DNA from: Sagittula marina
GTDB taxonomy: Bacteria; Pseudomonadota; Alphaproteobacteria; Rhodobacterales; Rhodobacteraceae
Direction: 5' to 3'
DNA: 64,000 nucleotides
NCBI RefSeq assembly: GCF_014196795.1
Contig: NZ_JACIEJ010000001.1
Span: forward strand, 248,001-312,000
Part shown: positions 52,826-61,924 of the stretch, piece after piece
How the letters are laid out: each line of letters opens with the position of its first letter
Numbering within the stretch: the first letter of the stretch is position 1
The notes under the pieces: model-generated
Database searches by the model: none
The model's input: the letters and a program-made list of their open reading frames with translations, nothing else
What the model was told of the DNA's origin: nothing
Translations under genes and position numbers: made by a program

Positions 52826-53689
52826 GATGACAATCCTTACTCATGCGCGACGGGCGGCAAATCTTCGCGAACGGATTTTTGAAGAAGCTCAGCAGTGGTC
52901 CAGGCACGCTGGTCCAATCATGCAGGGACGTATCGGCCCTACAGCTGTCATGTTCAAATTTCCGGGCACAACGCAGCAGACATACCCAAAGACTCCCGTA
53001 GTGGAAGCACCAACCCCCAAGTGCCGGAAATGTGGACCGTGGCAGAAGTGCGGCAGGTCCACTCGACAAGCCTCTTATGTCGGGCTGCCACAATTCCGTC
53101 AATAACGTCCCGGATGCACACGTTTAGGTTGAAAGCTTCGTTATGTCACAAAGTTGACACTTCGTGAAGTAAGGTGAAATCAGCTCTTGGCTAGCGGTCT
53201 GCGAGACGGCTTTGAGGGGTGTTTCCATGGCCGTTTCTCGGTTGGTCGAGATTGAAGAGGGGCTTTTTCTCGGGAGCATCTGTTTCCAAAACTGAATTAA
53301 AGCTGGATTACCGAAGCTAAAAACACGTAAACTTGCGCTTAAAGTGAGGGTGTTGGGAGTGTTGATCCCGTCAAAATTGTATTGCTCCAGGTGGAATCAC
53401 TTCAGGCCGATCTGGGGAGCTTGAATTCGTCGCGGCAGACGAAACACTGCGTTCTTAGCACGTTTCAGGCGACTAAAAGCGCTCACGGGTTGTAACAAAT
53501 TGAAACATTGCGTGATATCCCGCCCGAATCACGGCCTGCAATTACCTTATCTGCGCCCGAATCTGCCGGACCTCTGCCGCATTTGGGCGTCGTTGAGTGA
53601 AATGTGTCGAAGTGGGGCGCGTGCTGCAGTTGAAAGCATGCGGGCCCCCGGATATGTCCCACCAAGCGGTGCACATCGGAGGACGCGAC
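52826..53689. other. Long gap between the sugar transferase and rnd-like genes
   Basis: About 864 bases without a supported gene, AT-richer than the neighbours, especially 53100-53560. It holds the promoter regions of both divergent genes. A perfect six-base inverted repeat ACTTCG / CGAAGT-type motif (ACTTCGTGAAGT) at 53159-53170 overlaps a TTGACA at 53154-53159, a possible operator. A TTAA-n7-TTAC at 53296-53310 weakly resembles a CtrA site. I see no RNA gene. Confidence 0.4.
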
Positions 53690-54304
53690 ATGGCCAACCA
53701 TCTGCACACAGGTGATCTGCCGGACGGGCTGGACCTGGGGAAATCAGTGGCCATTGACTGCGAAACAATGGGCTTGCATCCGCATCGGGACCGCCTGTGT
53801 GTCGTTCAGCTGTCGGCCGGCGACGGGAATGCGCATCTCGTGCAGGTGGCCAAGGGGCAGGACCGCGCGCCGAACCTTGAGCGACTGCTGACCGATCCGA
53901 CGGTCCTGAAGCTATTTCATTACGGACGGTTCGACATTGCGGCGATGTACCATGCCTTTGGCGCGCTGGCGGCGCCAGTCTACTGTACGAAGATCGCTAG
54001 CCGTCTTGTGAGGACCTACACCGACCGGCATGGGCTGAAGTCGCTGACGCAGGAACTCATCGGTGTCGATATCTCCAAGCAGCAGCAATCAAGCGATTGG
54101 GGCGCAGAGACGCTGACCCGTGCGCAAATTGAGTACGCGGCCTCTGACGTGTTGCACCTGCATCGACTGCGAGAGGTTCTCGACAAAATGCTGGAGCGGG
54201 AAGGGCGGACAGAGATCGCGCAGGCCTGTTTCGACTTTCTTCCGACGCGGTCCACGCTTGACCTTGCGGGTTGGCCCGACACCGATATCTTCGCGCACAG
54301 TTGA
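53690..54304 (+). CDS. RNase D-like 3-prime to 5-prime exonuclease (short form)
   Basis: A 204-residue DEDD nuclease. The acidic residues are visible: AIDCETMGL (Exo I), HYGRFDIAAMY (Exo II) and YAASDVLHLH (Exo III). The HRDC domains of full RNase D (about 380 residues) are missing, as in the short roseobacter forms. The start at 53690 follows CGGAGGA. It is followed nine bases on by lptC and probably shares its transcript. Confidence 0.9.
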   Translation: MANHLHTGDLPDGLDLGKSVAIDCETMGLHPHRDRLCVVQLSAGDGNAHLVQVAKGQDRAPNLERLLTDPTVLKLFHYGRFDIAAMYHAFGALAAPVYCTKIASRLVRTYTDRHGLKSLTQELIGVDISKQQQSSDWGAETLTRAQIEYAASDVLHLHRLREVLDKMLEREGRTEIAQACFDFLPTRSTLDLAGWPDTDIFAHS

Positions 54305-54313
54305 GGAACCGAT

Positions 54314-54928
54314 ATGGCACGTGCTGGCGGGGCCTATTCCCGCGTCATCGCCTGGCTGAAGATCTTGCTGCCGCTTGCCGCGCTGGCCCTGTTGTCGACG
54401 CTGTTCCTGCTGTCTGACAGCCGTGACACGCTGGAAAACGTGCCCTTTGCCGATGCGTTGAACCAAGGTGATGTGGCGACGCCGGGCGTGTCTGCGCCAT
54501 ATTACTCGGGCATGACGGACGACGGCGAACTTCTTACAATGACCGCGCGTCGTGCAAGGCCTCTGGCGGGCGGGGATATCGAAACAGATATGTTGGAAGC
54601 ACGGGTGCATCTGAGCGACGGCAGCACGTTGACGCTGAACGCGCAGATGGCACAGGTCAGTGACAGCGATAATGCGCTGACCCTGGGCGGCGGGGTGACC
54701 ATCCAGAGCAGTCAGGGCTATGTCTTGCAAACAGACGCCATGATAACGCGCACCGATCGTGTCGAAGGGGAAACCGAAGGGCACGTCACAGGCACCGGGC
54801 CGTTGGGCACCCTCGACGCCGGACGGATGAAAATCGTCCCGGCGAATGAAAATGGTGCTGTGCAAATGCACTTCACCGACGGCGTAAAGCTGGTATACCA
54901 GCCGCCAGAAAAGGATGACACTCCATGA
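54314..54928 (+). CDS. lptC: LPS export ABC transporter periplasmic protein LptC
   Basis: A 204-residue protein with one N-terminal membrane anchor (about 12-33, IAWLKILLPLAALALLSTLF) and a beta-jellyroll periplasmic part (LLTMTARRARPLAGGDIETD, VHLSDGSTLTLNAQMAQVS). It bridges LptB2FG to LptA. The ATGA overlap with lptA and the following lptB confirm the identity. Confidence 0.92.
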   Translation: MARAGGAYSRVIAWLKILLPLAALALLSTLFLLSDSRDTLENVPFADALNQGDVATPGVSAPYYSGMTDDGELLTMTARRARPLAGGDIETDMLEARVHLSDGSTLTLNAQMAQVSDSDNALTLGGGVTIQSSQGYVLQTDAMITRTDRVEGETEGHVTGTGPLGTLDAGRMKIVPANENGAVQMHFTDGVKLVYQPPEKDDTP

Positions 54929-55416
54929 CACGAACGCTCGCCGCGATCCTTGTGACGCTTTTGCCGATGACGGCCCCTGGCGCGGCAACGGCACAGCAGG
55001 TGGCGTTTGGAGGGATGCAGCAGGACACCCGCGCCCCGGTGGAGGTGACGGCGGATTCGCTGTCGGTCAACCAAGCGGATGGCACGGCAATGTATAGCGG
55101 AAATGTGGTGATTGCGCAGGGCGACATGCGCCTCGCAGCGCCTCGCGTTCTCGTGGTCTATTCCGAGCAAGCCAGCAGTATTCAACGGCTGGAGGCCACC
55201 GGCGGTGTCACACTGGTCAGCGGCGAGGAAGCCGCCGAAGCCGAGCGCGCCGACTATGATATAGAGGCCGGAACCGTGGTCATGAGCGGCGACGTGCTGC
55301 TGACCCAAGGCACCAGTGCGCTGACTGCGCAACGCATGACGGTCAATCTGGAAACGGGCACCGCCGAGATGGGCGGCCGGGTCAAAACGGTGCTGCAACC
55401 GTCCGGTGGCGAGTAA
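54925..55416 (+). CDS. lptA: LPS transport periplasmic protein LptA
   Basis: A 163-residue OstA-like protein. The signal is MTRTLAAILVTLLPMTAPGA; the mature part is a short beta-jellyroll (PVEVTADSLSVNQADGTAMY, GNVVIAQGDMRLAAPRV) that forms the periplasmic bridge for LPS. It overlaps lptC by four bases and lptB by one (TAATG). Confidence 0.93.
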   Translation: MTRTLAAILVTLLPMTAPGAATAQQVAFGGMQQDTRAPVEVTADSLSVNQADGTAMYSGNVVIAQGDMRLAAPRVLVVYSEQASSIQRLEATGGVTLVSGEEAAEAERADYDIEAGTVVMSGDVLLTQGTSALTAQRMTVNLETGTAEMGGRVKTVLQPSGGE

Positions 55417-56174
55417 TGGTCAAGCCGGAATTGACGGTGACGGAGGGCGACAGCGGCCTGCGCGTGACCCATCTGCGCAAAAGCTATCGCAAGCGGGTGG
55501 TGATCCGTGACGTGACAATGCGGCTGGACCGGGGGGAAGTGGTTGCGCTGCTCGGGCCAAACGGGTCGGGCAAGACCACATCGTTTTACGCTATCGCAGG
55601 ATTGGTGAATCCGGACGCCGGTCAAGTGATGATAGACGGTCGGGATGCGACGTATCTGCCGATGTACCGTCGGGCGCGGATGGGGATCGGCTATCTGCCG
55701 CAGGAAATGAGCATCTTTCGCGGCCTGTCGGTCGAGGACAATATTGGCGCTGTACTCGACATTGCCGAACATGACGCGACCCGGCGGCGAGAGCGGCTTG
55801 AAGAACTGTTGGGCGAATTTTCCATCGAACATCTGCGCCGCGCGCCTGCGCTGGCGCTGTCTGGGGGCGAACGTCGCCGGGTGGAGATTGCGCGCTGTTT
55901 GGCGGCAGATCCGAAATATCTGTTGCTTGATGAACCATTCGCGGGGGTCGACCCGATCAGCGTGGGGGACATTCGCCATCTTGTGGCCGACCTGAAAACC
56001 CGCGGGCTTGGCGTGCTGATCACCGATCACAACGTGGCCGAAACGCTGGCGTTGGTGGATCGGGCGTACATCTTGCACGACGGTGCGGTGCTTATGTCAG
56101 GCTCCCCCGAAGAGGTGGTGCAGAACGAGAATGTGCGCCGTGTCTACCTTGGCGACAACTTTCGTCTCGCCTGA
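55416..56174 (+). CDS. lptB: LPS export ABC transporter ATPase LptB
   Basis: A 252-residue ATPase with Walker A GPNGSGKT at 47-54, Q-loop LPQEMSIFRGLSVEDNI, signature LSGGERRRVEIARCLA and Walker B LLLDEPFAGVDP, all LptB-typical. It drives LPS extraction with LptF and LptG, which are not in this window. It completes the lptCAB operon. Confidence 0.96.
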   Translation: MVKPELTVTEGDSGLRVTHLRKSYRKRVVIRDVTMRLDRGEVVALLGPNGSGKTTSFYAIAGLVNPDAGQVMIDGRDATYLPMYRRARMGIGYLPQEMSIFRGLSVEDNIGAVLDIAEHDATRRRERLEELLGEFSIEHLRRAPALALSGGERRRVEIARCLAADPKYLLLDEPFAGVDPISVGDIRHLVADLKTRGLGVLITDHNVAETLALVDRAYILHDGAVLMSGSPEEVVQNENVRRVYLGDNFRLA

Positions 56175-56464
56175 CCTTTACGTTAACCGACGCTCTCAAC
56201 CTGTTCATCTGTGATATAAATCAAGGGCGGTTTTTCGACTTTGTGACCCCCCGGACATCTCGGTTTCGATTGACAGGCAGAGGCGTTTCACACTCAAATG
56301 GTGGTATGGTGCTTTGTATCGCGGCATGGCTGACCGGCACGTTTCCCCAGTTTGGGGAGTGTTTCGATTCGGTCTGTGCAAAGCACTTTTCCTGAACCGA
56401 TGAACCCACCACCGGGGCTTATCGCCCCGGCCCTATTGTCGGTGCAATAAGAGAAGGACGGAAC

Positions 56465-57031
56465 ATGCGTTACCAGATCACGGGCAAACATATCGACATT
56501 GGCGAAGCGCTGCAGACACATGTGCAGACAGAGCTTGGCGCGATTTTGGATAAGTATTCCCAACGCCCGACAGACGCGACCGTGGTTTTTTCCAAGTCCG
56601 GGCATGAATTTGTCTGCGAAGCCACCATTCACCTGTCCAGCGGCCTGAACGCTGCGGCCAAGGGGCACGCGACGGAAATATATGCTGCTTTCGATGCGTG
56701 CATCGAAAAGATGGACAAGCAACTCCGCCGTTACAAGCGTCGCCTGAAGGACCATCACAAGGACCGTACGGAACCCGTTGAATTTATCGGCGGCGCCTCG
56801 TATATCCTCGCCAATCAAAAGGATGGCTCGGAAGAATCCGAGCCCGAGTCGCTTCAGCCGATCATCGTCGCAGAGATGGAGACCCAGATCCCGTCGCTGT
56901 CCGTGGGCGAGGCCGTGATGCAGATGGAACTGGCCGGGGCACCCGTGCTTGTGTTCCGGAACGAGAAAAAGGATGGGGTGAACGTCGTGTATCGACGCGA
57001 GGACGGCAACATCGGCTGGATTGATCCGTGA
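56465..57031 (+). CDS. hpf: Ribosome hibernation promoting factor, long form
   Basis: A 188-residue protein. An N-terminal S30AE domain lies at about 1-100 (MRYQITGKHIDIGEALQTHV, AFDACIEKMDKQLRRYKRRL) and a C-terminal domain at about 130-188 (VVAEME region, GAPVLVFRNEKKDGVNVVYR). Long HPF dimerises 70S ribosomes in stationary phase. The ATG follows AGAAGGACGG. A small GC hairpin precedes the gene. In many relatives rpoN lies between lptB and hpf; here it does not. Confidence 0.95.
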   Translation: MRYQITGKHIDIGEALQTHVQTELGAILDKYSQRPTDATVVFSKSGHEFVCEATIHLSSGLNAAAKGHATEIYAAFDACIEKMDKQLRRYKRRLKDHHKDRTEPVEFIGGASYILANQKDGSEESEPESLQPIIVAEMETQIPSLSVGEAVMQMELAGAPVLVFRNEKKDGVNVVYRREDGNIGWIDP

Positions 57032-57085
57032 GACTTCTCATGGATCGCGCGGTGCGTTGATCCTTTATACCCTCAGGGCTTGCAC

Positions 57086-57550
57086 ATGAAATTTGTCCAT
57101 CTGTTGAAACCACAGGCCGTCAAGGCCATGGCTTCGTGTTCCTCGAAGAAGCGGTTGATGCACGACATCGCCGATCTCGCGGGGAGCGCGCATGACCTGA
57201 ACGCATCGACAGTCGTGGAAGCCCTTTTGGAGCGCGAAACCCTGGGGCCGACGGGAGTCGGCCACGGGGTGGCGTTGCCGCATGCCCGGATTGCTGGTCT
57301 GGAAGAGGTGCTCGGTGTGTTCCTGCTGCTGGAAAAACCAATCGATTTCGATGCAGTGGACCGGCAGCCGGTGGACTTGGTGTTTGCGCTTTTGGCGCCA
57401 GAAGAAGCGGGCGTTGAGCACCTGAAGGCGCTGGCATTGGTGTCTCGGACGTTGCGCGACCCTGCTTTGTGTACCAAGTTGCGGGCCAATCGTGATGCCG
57501 CAACGCTCTACACAATTTTGACCGAGGCCGAGGCAGTCAAGGCCGCCTGA
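57086..57550 (+). CDS. ptsN: Nitrogen PTS EIIA protein
   Basis: A 154-residue EIIA-Ntr domain protein with the phosphorylation H66 in GVALPHARI. It receives phosphate from NPr in the PTS-Ntr relay, which in alphaproteobacteria tunes metabolism and stress responses. The ATG at 57086 was chosen; TTG at 57080 is an alternative. It follows hpf after 54 bases, the usual order. Confidence 0.95.
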   Translation: MKFVHLLKPQAVKAMASCSSKKRLMHDIADLAGSAHDLNASTVVEALLERETLGPTGVGHGVALPHARIAGLEEVLGVFLLLEKPIDFDAVDRQPVDLVFALLAPEEAGVEHLKALALVSRTLRDPALCTKLRANRDAATLYTILTEAEAVKAA

Positions 57551-57671
57551 GTTCTTCGGTCGGGCGCGGGACTCTTGCCAAGGCAATTCGCCCGCCCACC
57601 GACCCTACCCCTGCGCATGTGACTTGCGGAGCTTTTCGGCTGCAGGTTTTTGGAAGTCTCTTCGGGTTCTT

Positions 57672-57689
57672 TTGGACGTATATGTCCAA
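57672..57689. promoter_or_regulatory. Inverted repeat between ptsN and the sulfotransferase
   Basis: TTGGAC-GTATAT-GTCCAA, six-base arms around six bases. It sits between convergent genes, so it may be part of a weak terminator rather than an operator. Confidence 0.3.
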
Positions 57690-57732
57690 CGGTTCTGTCT
57701 GAAGGCGTGCGTTCGCAAAACAGAGTGCGCCT

Positions 57733-59160
57733 TCATCCCCAGTCTTCGAAGCCAAACATGAGATAGTCTCGTTGATAGGCTTCGCGGGCGAGGTGTTCAA
57801 TCTGATCGTCGTAAATCTGTGCTAGGCTGAAGGGGGCCGAGGTCGGGTGCGGTGCAGGATCAGGCGGGGCGGGGTGTCCGACCTGCATCGCGAGTGCAGG
57901 CATGTAGGTTGCGACTTCGCTTTCGCGGATGATCATGTCAGGCAGGGTGAAATCACCCATGCCCTGTAAGCATTGCGCTTGTGTGGCCCAGTGGCCGTCA
58001 ACGCGCACCGCAGTTTGACCAGAGAGGTTTGCTTTGACCCAGCGAAGCCACGCAGTGAAAGCCTCGCGGTGTGCAGTTTCGTCATAGTCGGGACCGGGCG
58101 CAGCTTCAGGGATGGGGAGGCTGTGGGCGCGGCGCAGTGTCTGCCGGATGCCCTTGAAGCTGCCCTTTTCCGTCGAGAGGATCTTGGAGCAAAATGCCTC
58201 ATGCGCGCGGGCCAGCGGATGTCGGATCACAGTGAAACTGCGGTGGCCGGGGCGCTCTTTCTTCCACGCGCGGAGCGTGCCTTGGGTGAAGTCGCGTATC
58301 AGTTGGTTGGGGCTGGCACCGTCCAAGTCGGCCAGCCACTGCTTGACCATGCTTTCGGGACCCGAGCGGATCGGCATGTATAAAAGCGGTGTGTCGCGGG
58401 CGGCGACGTAGCCGGGCACCACGGGTCCGCGGCGCGGCTCGAAATTGGGGGTGCGCGTCAGGTTGAACGTGTCCTGCCGCGCCAGAGCACGCTGCATCTC
58501 GTCGAAGTTTTCAACTTTGTCTGCGATCGGCTCAGGGTTTTGACGTTTCAACGCGGTATTAAGGCCGTCCTTTTGGTGAGTTGCACCAAGCCAGCGGGCC
58601 AGACCATTCATGACCCCGAGGTCATGGAGATCGTCGTAATCCACATAAAAGGCCGTTTGCGCGGTGGATTGCAGCGTGTTCATGATCCGGAGCTGGAAGG
58701 CCTGCAGATCTGCCACATGTTCTTCGAATTCGCGAGCGTCGAAGAGGGCTTTTGCCTCCTTGCGGCGCTTGACGTTGGTCAGCTTCCACTGGCCGGTGGC
58801 GCGAGCGATCTTCCAGCTGACGTAGCTGTCCACCGGATTGCGGGTCAGCACGATCTTACCGATCTTCGGGTCGGTCAGCAGCGTGTCCAGAACGCGCGGA
58901 TCGTGGTTATGGAAATAGCGAAAGCCGCCCAATCCGCCCGGCGTGGCCAGCCGAATTTGTTGCAACAGGCGCGTGGGGTCGAGGTCACGTTCAGCCTGCG
59001 TGACACCAAGGATGTCCTCGGATTGCGGATAGCCAATAAAATGGGGGTTAAACGCCTCGCCAAAGCAGCTCAGCCCATCAAAGCCGTTGATGTTCGCTTC
59101 GAGGAAATTCGAGCCGGTGCGCATTTCGGCAAAGATCACGAAGCAGTCAAATTGGGGCAT
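57733..59160 (-). CDS. Sulfotransferase protein with two sulfotransferase-like modules
   Basis: A 475-residue protein. The first module opens with FVIFAEMRTGSNFLEANING (PAPS loop, NodH-like) and has VLTRNPVDSYVSWKIARATG (3-prime phosphate site). The second opens with TPLLYMPIRSGPES and has FTVIRHPLARAHEAFCSKIL. Each half thus carries both parts of a PAPS-binding site, with the second more divergent. ATG 59160 was chosen; GTG 59169 overlaps the upstream stop. It is the last gene of a four-gene glycan operon and probably sulfates its product. Confidence 0.8.
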   Translation of the reverse strand: MPQFDCFVIFAEMRTGSNFLEANINGFDGLSCFGEAFNPHFIGYPQSEDILGVTQAERDLDPTRLLQQIRLATPGGLGGFRYFHNHDPRVLDTLLTDPKIGKIVLTRNPVDSYVSWKIARATGQWKLTNVKRRKEAKALFDAREFEEHVADLQAFQLRIMNTLQSTAQTAFYVDYDDLHDLGVMNGLARWLGATHQKDGLNTALKRQNPEPIADKVENFDEMQRALARQDTFNLTRTPNFEPRRGPVVPGYVAARDTPLLYMPIRSGPESMVKQWLADLDGASPNQLIRDFTQGTLRAWKKERPGHRSFTVIRHPLARAHEAFCSKILSTEKGSFKGIRQTLRRAHSLPIPEAAPGPDYDETAHREAFTAWLRWVKANLSGQTAVRVDGHWATQAQCLQGMGDFTLPDMIIRESEVATYMPALAMQVGHPAPPDPAPHPTSAPFSLAQIYDDQIEHLAREAYQRDYLMFGFEDWG

Positions 59161-59165
59161 GGGTG

Positions 59166-60866
59166 TCACTTTTTGACAAGATAGGGCTTACGTCCACCAG
59201 ATCGCGTGTTTCGCGGACTGGGGTCAACGGGGAAGTCGCCCATGAGATAGGGGTGCATCCCTTGGTTTTTCAGGTTTTGCAGGAATTGGCCAAACCCAGT
59301 GAGGTCTTCGAGCGTCGGCGCTTCGGCGAGACGACGCAGGCTTTTCTGGCCGATTTCATCGATTATGATCTGCAAGGGTTCCATCGGGTTCTCTATGAAT
59401 TCCGCCATGGACCAGATGCGGATGCGGGCCTTGATCTCGGGGCTGCGCAAGATGTCGAGCATTCGGCTTTCGATCTTTTGCAGACGGGCGGCCTCGGCAC
59501 GAATGTCGGAAAAGTTGGAGTTCGATTTGAAAAGCGGCACAGCCCAAGCGCCGGAAATCACCGAGATTTGCGCGTTGGGATCACGGGACATGGGCGAAAG
59601 GATCTTTGGGTTGTCGTAAGGCCCGTATTGGAAGCACTGCCGCTCACCGCGGGTGTTCCACACGAGATTGGTCAGGAAGGCTTTGGGATTGGCGTCACGA
59701 AGGGCGGCGTTGTCGGAGAGAGCGCCATTGATCAGGGTCTGTCCGGAGGTGAATTCAGCCCGTTTGGGTGCATAAAGGTGGCCGTGCACCTGCGCAGCGG
59801 TGGCGCGGGCCAACCATTGTTCGAAACAGACGAACAGCTCCGAAAATCCTTGAAAAACGGAGTATTTGCCTGCCGTCACGCCATTTTCCCAGCCTTCATT
59901 TGGATAACGGCTTTGCATGTAAAGGCCGGGGCGGCCACGCGTCCGGCGGTCTACAGCCTTGGCAAATATACGGTCGATCTTGCCCGGGTTGGGTTCCTGC
60001 CGGGACATGACGCGGTTCGGATCGGTCAAAAAGGCATTATACAGGCGGTCTGCGTGCGGCCATATCTTGCGCGCAACAAAGCAGTCCGAGCGGCGCAGAA
60101 GCTGGAGATGGTCATCGTAAAAGATGTGAGGTTTGCCCTGGAAATCGAATTTCGACAGGGTCAAAGAGCGGCTTTCGACCTGTGTGGAGTAAAGCCGCGC
60201 GAGCGTCTGAAAGTAGCTCTCGTCAGGTATCCAGACGTGTTTGAAATAAGCGTCGTGGCGGGGACGTTCCGGGTCGTCGAGGATGGCCGACAGGGTTTGG
60301 CGCGTCAGGCACCACCATTGGCTGCCCATATGTGGGGTGATGCCTTTGGGGATATGGCGTTTGTAGCCAACGCGGCGCTGCAATTCGACGAATTTGTCAA
60401 ACAGGAACCGGCTGTTGCGCCATGAAAACGGAAAATGCAGCGTGAAGCGTTCGTGTTCCAGTCCGCCGACGGTCCATGGAACGTCGGCTGTTGTCGCGCT
60501 TTCGATGAAGTCGGTGCGGGGGCGTTCGGCGAGGTAGCTGGTCAATTCCTCGACCGGGCGAAGCGGCAGGCAGGCCCCTGAGGCGAGGTAGACGTGGCGC
60601 ACATCCTTGAAGCTCTTGAGCAGGAGCTCGGCGGCGTCTTGAGTGGCGGCAACCAGTCCCCATGTGCCCCATTCGCAGCGGTGGCGTTTGGAAAACAAAA
60701 CGTCCGGAAAGTCGGCTAAGCGTTGTCGAAGATCCTCAAAGTGGGCGCGAGGAACCGCATTGTCGACGTGGATCACCACAGGGCAACCGCCGCGCGCCCA
60801 ATGCCGTGCCACGTCTTCCGCCCGGTTAAAGGCCGTGTGTACGAGCATGATAATGCCGACGCTCAT
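59166..60866 (-). CDS. Core-2/I-branching-type glycosyltransferase with DUF5927-type C-terminus
   Basis: A 566-residue protein. Residues 1 to about 290 match the Branch family (GIIMLVHTAFNRAEDVARHW, VIHVDNAVPRAHFEDL, YLASGACLPLRPVEEL, MGSQWWCLTRQTL) and align with the protein at 30358-31935. The C-terminal 270 residues (GLYMQSRYPNEGWENGVTAG, then RQCFQYGPYDNPKILSPMSR) form a different domain that I equate with DUF5927. It overlaps its neighbours on both sides (ATGA and GTGA), so the genes are tightly coupled. Confidence 0.8.
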   Translation of the reverse strand: MSVGIIMLVHTAFNRAEDVARHWARGGCPVVIHVDNAVPRAHFEDLRQRLADFPDVLFSKRHRCEWGTWGLVAATQDAAELLLKSFKDVRHVYLASGACLPLRPVEELTSYLAERPRTDFIESATTADVPWTVGGLEHERFTLHFPFSWRNSRFLFDKFVELQRRVGYKRHIPKGITPHMGSQWWCLTRQTLSAILDDPERPRHDAYFKHVWIPDESYFQTLARLYSTQVESRSLTLSKFDFQGKPHIFYDDHLQLLRRSDCFVARKIWPHADRLYNAFLTDPNRVMSRQEPNPGKIDRIFAKAVDRRTRGRPGLYMQSRYPNEGWENGVTAGKYSVFQGFSELFVCFEQWLARATAAQVHGHLYAPKRAEFTSGQTLINGALSDNAALRDANPKAFLTNLVWNTRGERQCFQYGPYDNPKILSPMSRDPNAQISVISGAWAVPLFKSNSNFSDIRAEAARLQKIESRMLDILRSPEIKARIRIWSMAEFIENPMEPLQIIIDEIGQKSLRRLAEAPTLEDLTGFGQFLQNLKNQGMHPYLMGDFPVDPSPRNTRSGGRKPYLVKK

Positions 60867-61873
60867 GCCCAGTTGCCTTTGGACATGATGCCGAGGATCT
60901 CAAGCTGGCGCCAGTTTATGTATTTTTCCGACCACTTGCACCAAAGGTCAGGGTTCTCCTTTACCCCTTCGGCGTAGGCGATGTATTCGCGGGAGGCACC
61001 GTAGTGCTGGCGTCGGTCCACCTCTTCGGCGGCCTTTTCGGTGAATGTCGCAAGGAACTTGGTGTGCAGCAGCGCGCCGGATGCCTTTTCTCCGCCCCAT
61101 TCGTCGTAAACTTGGTTCAAGCCGCGCGGCAGCAGGTTGTGGGTCGAGGACACATAGGCGTAGCGCCGATCCCAGCGCACCAGTGGCACCTTGTTCAGCG
61201 CTGGGGCCAGTTCGGGCTGGTCGGCAAAGAACATGCGGGCGCGGGGGCCGCCCTGAATCCAGAGGTTGCCTAACTTAGGGTTCTTTCTGATCGTATAGTT
61301 CCCGGCATCGAACCAGCTTGTCACCTCCAGCGGATTCTGACCTGCGGTATAGGGATGTTGATCAAGCGGACCTTTGGGGTACATGTCCAAGAGCATTGCC
61401 GAGAATGATTTTATTGAGGACGCATCAAGCCAGTCTGTCAGCGCGCGCAGTGGGCGTGTGTCGCAAAACGGGTACAGGAACAGCTCATCCGGGTCGACGG
61501 TCAGGCACCAGTGATCGTGGCCGTATTTCATCAACAGCCAATTCATCCAGTCCACGCCAAAGCGGGAGCGTTTATAGCTTTGCCGCGTGGTCCAGACCGA
61601 TACGTCTGCTTGCCGCGCCAGGTAGTCGAGCGAGCCGTCAGAGCTGTCGTTGTCCACGAAGAAGAAATGGTTCACGCCCATGTCGCGGTAGTATTTCAGG
61701 AACCACGGCAGGCGGATGCCCTCATTGCGCTGGGTTGAAAACAGCAGCAGATCAGAGGGGCGGATCTGGTCGGTACGGTTGGCGATCGGGCGCAGGTCGC
61801 GCCGTTTGCGAAAGGCGCGGATGCGCCAGCGCCTGCGTTGAAGCCTGAGGCTGTATGACTGCCATGCACCCAA
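60863..61873 (-). CDS. Glycosyltransferase family 2 protein
   Basis: A 336-residue protein of the Glyco_tranf_2_4 type: LLFSTQRNEGIRLPWFLKYY, then HFFFVDNDSSDGSLDYLARQ, then the metal-binding DPDELFLYP, with a GT-A fold. The start is TTG at 61873, the only in-frame start near the domain; GAGGG lies about 11 bases upstream. It overlaps the following gene and is separated by 51 bases from the upstream glycosyltransferase. Acceptor and donor are unknown. Confidence 0.8.
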   Translation of the reverse strand: MGAWQSYSLRLQRRRWRIRAFRKRRDLRPIANRTDQIRPSDLLLFSTQRNEGIRLPWFLKYYRDMGVNHFFFVDNDSSDGSLDYLARQADVSVWTTRQSYKRSRFGVDWMNWLLMKYGHDHWCLTVDPDELFLYPFCDTRPLRALTDWLDASSIKSFSAMLLDMYPKGPLDQHPYTAGQNPLEVTSWFDAGNYTIRKNPKLGNLWIQGGPRARMFFADQPELAPALNKVPLVRWDRRYAYVSSTHNLLPRGLNQVYDEWGGEKASGALLHTKFLATFTEKAAEEVDRRQHYGASREYIAYAEGVKENPDLWCKWSEKYINWRQLEILGIMSKGNWA

Positions 61874-61924
61874 AGTGTGTTCTGCCCTCTGCTCGCGTGG
61901 GGACGAGCGCGTCTCATGCGGCTA

